64,000 nt of DNA from the NCBI GenBank assembly GCA_003252455.1, contig QKED01000011.1, positions 62,001 through 126,000 of the forward strand, given 5' to 3'. Positions 58,815 through 64,000 of this stretch are shown piece by piece. A program made the translations under genes and the position numbers. Under the pieces are notes generated by a model. The model made no database searches. It was given only the letters and a program-made list of their open reading frames with translations, and was not told the DNA's origin. Numbering within the stretch: the stretch's first letter is position 1; every line of letters starts with the position of its first letter. The DNA comes from Gammaproteobacteria bacterium (GTDB lineage Bacteria > Pseudomonadota > Gammaproteobacteria > Thiohalomonadales > Thiohalomonadaceae).

Positions 58815-58861
58815 AAAAGCAAAAGCCCCGGCAGGGGAGTCCTGCCGGGGCTTTTGCTTTT
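58815..58861. terminator. Bidirectional rho-independent terminator
   Basis: A 21-bp perfect stem (58815-58835 with 58841-58861) around a GGAGT loop, with A-rich and T-rich outer parts on both strands. It lies between the converging TIMP-like gene (+) and crp (-), and can end both transcripts. Confidence 0.95.
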
Positions 58862-58874
58862 GGAGCACTGCGTC

Positions 58875-59510
58875 TTAGCGCGTGCCGAACACCACGATGG
58901 TCTTACCCTTGGCGGCGATGAGTCCGGACTCTTCGAGGTTCTTCAACACGCGCCCGGCCATCTCGCGGGAGCAGCCGACAATGCGCCCCAGCTCCTGGCG
59001 GGTGATGCGGATCTGCATGCCGTCGGGGTGGGTGATCGCCTCGGGGGAGTGGGCCAGGTCGAGCAGGGTGTGGGCGATGCGCCCGGTGACGTCGAGGAAG
59101 GCGAGGTCGCCCACCTTGCGACTGGTGTTGCGCAGTCGGGTGGCCATCTGCGCGGCGAGGGCGAAGAGGATACCGGAGTCCTCGGCGGCCAGCTTGTGGA
59201 AGGCGCTGTAGCTGATCTCGGCCAACTCGCATTCGCCACGGGCACGGATCCAGGCGCTGCGGCTCTGAGAGGAGTCGAACAGCCCCATCTCGCCGAAGAA
59301 GTCACCGGGATTGAGGTAGGCGAGGACGATCTCGTGGCCATCCTCATCCTCGATCAGTACGGTGACCGAACCGGAGAGGATGTAGTAGAGCACGTCCGGT
59401 TTATCACCGGCGCAGATGATGGTGCTCTTCGAGGGATAGCGGCGGCGGTGGCAGTGCTCCAGGAAGCGATCGATAGAGGGATTGCCCGTGTCTAATCTAA
59501 CTCGTGTCAT
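58875..59510 (-). CDS. crp: cAMP receptor protein (Crp/Vfr type)
   Basis: A 211-residue global regulator. The cyclic-nucleotide pocket shows F-F-G-E-M-G-L-F and [10 protein letters not shown], very near the Crp/Vfr consensus, so cAMP binding is expected. The helix-turn-helix motif [18 protein letters not shown] is also canonical, so it should recognise TGTGA-type half-sites. The ATG at 59510 gives the usual length; the longer frame to 59594 covers the promoter. It is divergent from osmC, the same pairing as crp-yhfA in E. coli and vfr in Pseudomonas. A possible target is the site at 38858-38879. Confidence 0.95.
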   Translation of the reverse strand: MTRVRLDTGNPSIDRFLEHCHRRRYPSKSTIICAGDKPDVLYYILSGSVTVLIEDEDGHEIVLAYLNPGDFFGEMGLFDSSQSRSAWIRARGECELAEISYSAFHKLAAEDSGILFALAAQMATRLRNTSRKVGDLAFLDVTGRIAHTLLDLAHSPEAITHPDGMQIRITRQELGRIVGCSREMAGRVLKNLEESGLIAAKGKTIVVFGTR

Positions 59511-59551
59511 CTTGTTATCGTTCCTAGAGTAGTCGCCTTGCGTAAATGCAT

Positions 59552-59580
59552 GATATACCAGCCGTTTGAGAGACAAGCAA
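59552..59580 (-). promoter_or_regulatory. Candidate promoter of crp
   Basis: On the minus strand TTGCTT (59580-59575), a 17-base spacer and TATATC (59557-59552) lie about 42 bases before the crp start. Next to it, a GTTTTG-CCCGA-CAAAAC palindrome (59581-59597) could be an operator. Matches are moderate. Confidence 0.4.
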
Positions 59581-59710
59581 GTTTTGCCCGACAAAACGGA
59601 CCCAGGGGAGAAATACGGTCGGTCGGCCCCTTGGCTTGGTTTACAATGGCGCGCCTTGGTGATCCCCGAAGGCGGATTGATTTTTCACGGTTAACAGTGA
59701 GGTGGACACG

Positions 59711-60130
59711 ATGGAGGCGCGGATCAAGTGGGTGGAGGAGGTGACGTTTGTCGCCGAATCCGGCAGTGGGCATGCGGTGGTGCTCGATGGCCCTCCGGAC
59801 CTCGGTGGGCGCAACCTCGGCGTACGCCCGATGGAGATGGTGTTGATGGGCGTGGGCGGTTGCACCGCCTTCGATGTGGTGCACATCCTGAAGAAGCTGC
59901 GCCAGCCGGTGACCGATGTGGTGGCCGAACTCTCCGCCGAGCGCGCCGAGAGCGAACCCAAGGTGTTTACCGCGATCCACGTCCATTTCAAGGTGACCGG
60001 CGCGGGGCTCGACGCCGCCAAGGTGGCGCGTGCCGTGGACCTCTCGGCGGAAAAGTACTGCTCCGCCTCCATCATGCTCGGCAATGCCGGGGTGAAGATC
60101 AGCCACGATTTCGAGCTGATCGAGGCCTGA
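59711..60130 (+). CDS. OsmC-family peroxiredoxin-like protein
   Basis: A 139-residue OsmC/Ohr-superfamily protein of the YhfA type. The two redox cysteines are in G-V-G-G-C-T-A-F-D and E-K-Y-C-S-A-S. Family members reduce organic hydroperoxides, but the YhfA branch is not well defined. GAGG about eight bases before ATG 59711 sets the start (GTG 59702 is the alternative). It is divergent from crp and followed by speD, an order also seen around vfr in Pseudomonas. It probably runs on its own or with speD. Confidence 0.9.
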   Translation: MEARIKWVEEVTFVAESGSGHAVVLDGPPDLGGRNLGVRPMEMVLMGVGGCTAFDVVHILKKLRQPVTDVVAELSAERAESEPKVFTAIHVHFKVTGAGLDAAKVARAVDLSAEKYCSASIMLGNAGVKISHDFELIEA

Positions 60131-60350
60131 GTGTCACCCTTGGTCTATGCCCCGTGTTGGGTGGGGCCGGGGCCGTGCGGATAACCCGATGATTTGTCGG
60201 TTACTCTCTGTCATCCCCACACACGGCCCGGGGCCGGGGGTGAAAAACGATGCCAATTGTCACAGGGATCAGCGATAATCTGCGGTTTACCCCAGCGACC
60301 CCGACCGACTCGGCGGGTGAGCCCCTGCAATCGAGTGGAGAACTGCGCCG

Positions 60351-61136
60351 ATGAAACTCAAACTTCACGGGTTCAACAATCTCACCAAGACCCTGAGTTT
60401 CAATATCTACGACATCTGCTACACGCAGACCGACGCCCAGCAGCGTGAGTACATCGAGTACATCGACGAGGAGTACAACGCCGAGCGTCTGACCCGCATC
60501 CTTACCGATGTGGCCGATATCATCGGTGCCAACATCCTCAACATCGCCCGTCAGGACTACGACCCCCAGGGCGCCAGCGTCACCATCCTGGTCTCCGAGG
60601 AGCCGATCCTGCCACCCGACGCGAGCAACAGCGAGGGCCCGGGCCCGCTGCCCGATTCGGTGGTGGCGCACCTCGACAAGTCGCACCTCACGGTGCACAC
60701 CTACCCCGAGTCACACCCGCACAACGGTATCAGCACCTTCCGTGCCGATATCGACGTCTCTACCTGTGGTCGCATCTCGCCGCTGAAGGCGCTCAACTAC
60801 CTGATCCACAGCTTCGATTCGGACATCGTCACCCTGGACTACCGCGTGCGCGGTTTCACCCGTGACGTGGAGGGGAACAAGCACTACATCGATCACCCGA
60901 TCCACTCGATCCAGAACTTCCTCTCCGAGGATACCCGCGAGCGCTACCAGATGATCGACGTCAACGTCTATCAAGAGAACATCTTCCATACCAAGATGAT
61001 GCTCAAGGAGTTCGACCTGGATAACTACCTGTTCGGTATGGACGCAGCGGACCTCACCCCCGAGCAGACCGAGGCGATCAACCAGCGTCTGAACAATGAG
61101 ATGCTGGAGATCTTCTACGGGCGCAACATGGGCTGA
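60351..61136 (+). CDS. speD: S-adenosylmethionine decarboxylase proenzyme
   Basis: A 261-residue class 1a (E. coli-type) proenzyme that makes decarboxylated SAM for SpeE. Self-cleavage is expected between K110 and S111 in [16 protein letters not shown]111 becomes the pyruvoyl group. The length fits the family (about 264). A terminator follows at 61162-61200. The 220-base gap upstream contains GC-rich palindromic sequence (CGGCCCGGGGCCGGGG) and an AT-richer patch with GATAAT, and no gene. Confidence 0.96.
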   Translation: MKLKLHGFNNLTKTLSFNIYDICYTQTDAQQREYIEYIDEEYNAERLTRILTDVADIIGANILNIARQDYDPQGASVTILVSEEPILPPDASNSEGPGPLPDSVVAHLDKSHLTVHTYPESHPHNGISTFRADIDVSTCGRISPLKALNYLIHSFDSDIVTLDYRVRGFTRDVEGNKHYIDHPIHSIQNFLSEDTRERYQMIDVNVYQENIFHTKMMLKEFDLDNYLFGMDAADLTPEQTEAINQRLNNEMLEIFYGRNMG

Positions 61137-61161
61137 CGGCCGTCGCCCTCTGTGCAGCGAG

Positions 61162-61200
61162 AACCCGGTGGGGGTAAGCCCTGCCGGGTTTTTTTGTTTT
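61162..61200 (+). terminator. Rho-independent terminator of speD
   Basis: AACCCGG (61162-61168) pairs with CCGGGTT (61184-61190), with an inner GGG/CCC helix, then a run of T to 61200. It lies 26 bases after the speD stop. Confidence 0.9.
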
Positions 61201-61276
61201 GGGTGCGCTGTGCGGGGGCGGGTCGATCGCGCCCATGGGGCGCTCCTACGGCGGTCTTGGCATCGCCTTCCGAACG

Positions 61277-62128
61277 CTATCCCCCGCGCCGTTGCTCCTC
61301 GCACGGGGCGCAGGGCTTGAGGTAGCGGCTCCAGTCTTCGTCGGTGGCGCCGAAGGCGAAGAAGTGCGGATTGAGTAGGTTGTCTTTGGTGTTGTAGCGC
61401 AGTGGGCGCATGTGGGTGTCGGTGATCTGCCCGCCCGCCTCTTCGACCACGCACTGGGCGGCGGCGGTGTCCCACTCCGAGGTGGGGCCTAGGCGCGGGT
61501 AGATGTCGGCACGCCCCTCGGCGACCAGGCAGGATTTGAGCGCGCTGCCGATGGGCAGCAGCTCGTAGTCTTCGAGGTTGCACAGGAAGGTGGTGAGGGC
61601 GACGCCGCGCCGTGAGCGGGTGCCGGCGATGGTCACGCGGCCACCGTGGAACGGACGCGCCTGGATGCGCACGGCGCAGTTCATGGCGTCGCGCTTCCAG
61701 GCGCCGTAGCCACGGCAACCATAGTAGTAGACACCGAGGGCCGGGGCGTAGACGATGCCGAGCACCGACTCCTGGCCGTCGATGAGGGCGATGTTGACGG
61801 TGAACTCGCCGCTGCGCTTGATGAATTCGCGGGTGCCGTCGAGCGGGTCGACCAGCCAGTAGCGGCGCCAGGCGCGGCGCTCGGCGAAGGGGACCTTCTC
61901 GCACTCTTCGGTGAGGATCGGCAGGTCCGGGGTGAGGGCGGCGAGGCCGTCGATGATTAGGCGGCTGGCGGCCAGATCGGCCTCGGTCACCGGGGTGTTG
62001 TCGCCCTTCTGTTCGACGTCGAAGCCGGCCTCGTAGATCTCCATGATCTGTCGACCGGCCTGTATGGCCACATCGATAGTGGGTTCGAGTAGCTCGATGG
62101 GGGCGATGGTGAAGCCGCTCTCGCTCAT
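61277..62128 (-). CDS. cysQ: 3'(2'),5'-bisphosphate nucleotidase CysQ
   Basis: A 283-residue inositol-monophosphatase-superfamily enzyme that removes the 3' phosphate from PAP, the by-product of sulfate assimilation. Metal-binding motifs are visible: T-E-E-C-E in place of the usual S-E-E, D-P-L-D-G-T-R-E-F, and S-E-W-D-T-A-A-A. The ATG at 62128 overlaps the nudE stop (ATGA), so the genes are coupled. This cysQ-nudE-HAD arrangement is conserved in Pseudomonas-type gammaproteobacteria. Confidence 0.94.
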   Translation of the reverse strand: MSESGFTIAPIELLEPTIDVAIQAGRQIMEIYEAGFDVEQKGDNTPVTEADLAASRLIIDGLAALTPDLPILTEECEKVPFAERRAWRRYWLVDPLDGTREFIKRSGEFTVNIALIDGQESVLGIVYAPALGVYYYGCRGYGAWKRDAMNCAVRIQARPFHGGRVTIAGTRSRRGVALTTFLCNLEDYELLPIGSALKSCLVAEGRADIYPRLGPTSEWDTAAAQCVVEEAGGQITDTHMRPLRYNTKDNLLNPHFFAFGATDEDWSRYLKPCAPCEEQRRGG

Positions 62129-62691
62129 GCGCGTCGCTCCTGGGCCAGCGCCTCGCGGGCGAGGAAGAGTGCGGCGATGGTGCGCGCCTCGGTGAGGTCG
62201 TCACGCGCCACCAACTCGCCGAGGCGTGCCAGCGGCCAGGGTACCACCTCCAACGGCTCGGGTTCGTCACCGGGGAGGCGTGAGGGGTAGAGGTCGCGCG
62301 CCAACACCACCTGGGTGGTGTGGCCGATGTAACCGGGGGCGAGGCTCAGTTCGGTGAGCAGGGTGAGGTCGCGGGCGGCGTAGCCCACCTCCTCCTGGAT
62401 CTCGCGGTTGGCGGCGGCCAGCGGTGCCTCGCCCGCCTCGATGCGCCCTTTGGGCAGCCCCAGCTCGTAGCGCTCGTTACCGGCACCGTATTCGCGCACC
62501 AGGAGCAGCGTCTGGTCGTCGAGCAGTGGTACCACCAGCACGGCGCCAGCGGCGGTGCCGAGCAGCCGCTCGTAGGTCACCTCGCGGCCGTTGGAGAAGC
62601 GCAGTTCGAGCTGCTGGATGTGAAAGAGGCGCGTACGCGCGAGGCTTTCGACGTGCAAGATTTGTGGCTTGTGCGAATCGCTGGCGGACAT
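62125..62691 (-). CDS. nudE: ADP compounds hydrolase NudE
   Basis: A 188-residue Nudix hydrolase. The Nudix box reads G-R-I-E-A-G-E-x7-R-E-I-Q-E-E-V-G, complete. The family cleaves ADP-ribose, NADH and Ap3A. Its stop overlaps the cysQ start by four bases. Divergent from the YrfG-like gene, with 100 bases between. Start ATG at 62691. Confidence 0.94.
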   Translation of the reverse strand: MSASDSHKPQILHVESLARTRLFHIQQLELRFSNGREVTYERLLGTAAGAVLVVPLLDDQTLLLVREYGAGNERYELGLPKGRIEAGEAPLAAANREIQEEVGYAARDLTLLTELSLAPGYIGHTTQVVLARDLYPSRLPGDEPEPLEVVPWPLARLGELVARDDLTEARTIAALFLAREALAQERRA

Positions 62692-62791
62692 GCTGGGGCT
62701 CTCACGGCCTCTTTACGGCGTGGTCGCATGATAACCTGCCGCTTCCCCCATGGCATCCGCTCAAAAGGGATACTTATACATAGGAGTCTCT

Positions 62792-63445
62792 ATGCTCGAT
62801 TGGTCCCGCATCGACACCGTGCTGCTCGATATGGACGGCACCCTGCTCGACCTGCACTTCGATAGCCACTTCTGGCTCGAACACGTGCCGCTGCGCTATG
62901 CGCAGAAGCACGCCATCTCGGTCGAGGAGGCGAAGGCGCAGCTCTTCCCGCGCATGCGCGAGATGGAGGGGACCATCGACTGGTACTGCATCGACTTCTG
63001 GAGCCGTGAACTGGACATGGATATCGCCCTGCTCAAGGAGGAGGTCGACCACCTCATCGCCGTCTTCCCGCACGTGCGCGAGTTTCTCGATGCGGTGCGC
63101 GCCAGCGGGCGGCGCGCAGTGCTGGTGACCAACGCGCACATGAAGTCGCTGGCGCTGAAGATGGAGAGGACGCGCCTCGCCGGTCACCTCGACGCGCTGG
63201 TCTGCGCCCATGACTTTGGCCTACCCAAGGAGGAGGCGCGCTTCTGGGACGCGCTGCGCGAGCGTGAGCCCTTCGACCCGGCGCGCACCCTGTTCATCGA
63301 CGACAGTCCGAGGGTGCTGGAGAGCGCTCGGCGCTATGGCATCGGCCAACTGCTGGCGGTACGGCGACCCGACTCCAAGGGGCCGGTACGTGAGCTGGAC
63401 GGCTTTCAGATGCTCGACACCTTCACCCAGATCATGCCCCACTGA
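62792..63445 (+). CDS. yrfG: GMP/IMP nucleotidase (YrfG-type HAD hydrolase)
   Basis: A 217-residue HAD phosphatase. The catalytic motif D-M-D-G-T-L-L-D-L is near residues 13-21. V-T-N-A-H and K-E-E-A-R-F then F-I-D-D-S match HAD motifs II-IV. Length is near that of E. coli YrfG (222), a GMP/IMP 5'-nucleotidase often placed with nudE. ATG 62792 has TAGGAG five bases before it; the earlier ATG at 62750 adds odd sequence. Its transcript probably ends before the sensor gene. Confidence 0.9.
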   Translation: MLDWSRIDTVLLDMDGTLLDLHFDSHFWLEHVPLRYAQKHAISVEEAKAQLFPRMREMEGTIDWYCIDFWSRELDMDIALLKEEVDHLIAVFPHVREFLDAVRASGRRAVLVTNAHMKSLALKMERTRLAGHLDALVCAHDFGLPKEEARFWDALREREPFDPARTLFIDDSPRVLESARRYGIGQLLAVRRPDSKGPVRELDGFQMLDTFTQIMPH

Positions 63446-63610
63446 GCAGCCCGTCGTCGGCAACTGGCGGCGTGGGTCTGCGTTGCGCTAGAGTGGGTCG
63501 CCGTAAGGTGTACGGGGTCGAACGTGGACAGATCTGGGCCGGAGGGTCGAGATGAGGAAGCCCCACGGGGGGCACCGCGAGGCGACCTACCCCGAAGGGG
63601 TGGTGTACGC

Positions 63611-63633
63611 ATTTACACCGGAAAGATGTAAAT
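63611..63633. promoter_or_regulatory. ATTTACA/TGTAAAT inverted repeat
   Basis: A 7-base perfect inverted repeat with a 9-base spacer, in an AT-rich patch about 45-65 bases before the start of the sensor gene. It could be an operator for that gene. Support is from symmetry only. Confidence 0.4.
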
Positions 63634-63675
63634 CATGTCCTACACTTAGGCTAGGTGGGCCGTGTGAGGTCTACG

Positions 63676-64000
63676 GTGTTAGTCCTTTCACGGATCCTCG
63701 GGGGGCCTGTGCGACATCTTCTCGCCGCGATGACTCTGCTCGGCAGCCTGCTGTGGGCCCTACCCCTGTTCGCGGTGCACGCCGCGGCCCCACTACCGCT
63801 TACCGAGGGGCAACGCGCCTTCGTCTCCGAGCACCCGATGGTGCGGGTGCGCTACAGCCATTTTCCCCCCTTTCACTTCGAGGAGCAGGGCGAGGCCAAG
63901 GGCATCGCTGTCGAGCTGCTGCGCCGCGTGGGCGAGCTGACCGGTATCCAGTTCCTCTTCATCCATGACCTCGACTGGCCCGGGGCGCTCGACGCCCTCA
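63676..64000 (+). CDS. Exported solute-binding (SBP_bac_3) sensor protein, cut by window edge
   Basis: The frame opened by GTG at 63676 (GAGG seven bases upstream) or GTG 63709 reads through a signal peptide (L-L-A-A-M-T-L-L-G-S-L-L-W-A-L to AVHAAA). It then continues with E-H-P-M-V-R-V-R-Y-S-H-F-P-P-F-H-F. That is the start of a periplasmic amino-acid-type solute-binding domain as found in BvgS-type histidine kinases and in GGDEF/EAL proteins. The rest is outside the window, so the output domain is unknown. A different plus-strand frame at 63552-63968 overlaps it but has no protein features. Confidence 0.75.
   Translation, partial: MLVLSRILGGPVRHLLAAMTLLGSLLWALPLFAVHAAAPLPLTEGQRAFVSEHPMVRVRYSHFPPFHFEEQGEAKGIAVELLRRVGELTGIQFLFIHDLDWPGALDAL

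Noticed and set aside
58876-59495. Plus-strand frame opposite crp
   Set aside because: It is antisense to a canonical Crp with cNMP and helix-turn-helix motifs.
63552-63968. Plus-strand 138-codon gene at the right end
   Set aside because: Arginine/proline-rich with no domain; the overlapping frame from 63676 has a signal peptide and a solute-binding motif.

Overview
The window is high-GC gammaproteobacterial chromosome. The housekeeping genes at the right end (Crp/Vfr divergent from an OsmC-like gene with speD beside it, speA, speE, cysQ-nudE, a YrfG-like nucleotidase) match the gene order seen in Pseudomonas- and Chromatiales-type gammaproteobacteria. The LEPR-XLL giant protein, RCC1 giant protein and PEP-CTERM protein at the left suggest a Chromatiales or Thiotrichales-like sulfur bacterium. 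That placement is an inference from gene content; no rRNA or tRNA gene is visible.

Positions 1-40010 are an accessory cell-surface region in which every gene lies on the minus strand. It starts at the left edge with a giant LEPR-XLL protein of at least 7138 codons, cut by the edge. A PEP-CTERM protein, a secreted protein with TSP3 and RTX-like domains, an AraC regulator, a small His/Asp-rich protein and a YHYH/PEBP lipoprotein follow. Next is a 2775-residue protein with 35 RCC1 repeats (five predicted seven-bladed propellers in a 14+14+7 layout), then a second AraC regulator. The TSP3/RTX and RCC1 proteins end in nearly the same type I secretion target module.

Positions about 40.3-46.9 kb look like a defence or mobile island. 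It holds a Septu-like pair (PtuA ATPase and PtuB HNH nuclease, plus strand) and, convergent with it, a translationally coupled ATPase pair. One of that pair has a 23-unit hydrophobic tetrapeptide repeat ahead of a STAND/AAA domain; the other has a degenerate P-loop. A REP-rich non-coding block bracketed by inverted repeats follows. A 14-codon remnant of a DUF411 gene at the left of the island matches the end of the intact DUF411 gene at its right.

Positions 46.9-54.5 kb form a minus-strand run: periplasmic binding protein, GGDEF-EAL protein, small His/Cys-rich protein, CopA multicopper oxidase, CopB and a DUF411 metal-binding protein. This joins a c-di-GMP signalling pair to a periplasmic copper-resistance set.

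Positions 54.7-63.4 kb are conserved core genes: a zinc metallopeptidase with speE, speA, a small TIMP/netrin-like secreted protein, crp, osmC, speD, cysQ-nudE and yrfG. Three of the polyamine genes (arginine decarboxylase, spermidine synthase, SAM decarboxylase) sit within 6 kb. The window ends inside a gene encoding an exported solute-binding sensor domain.
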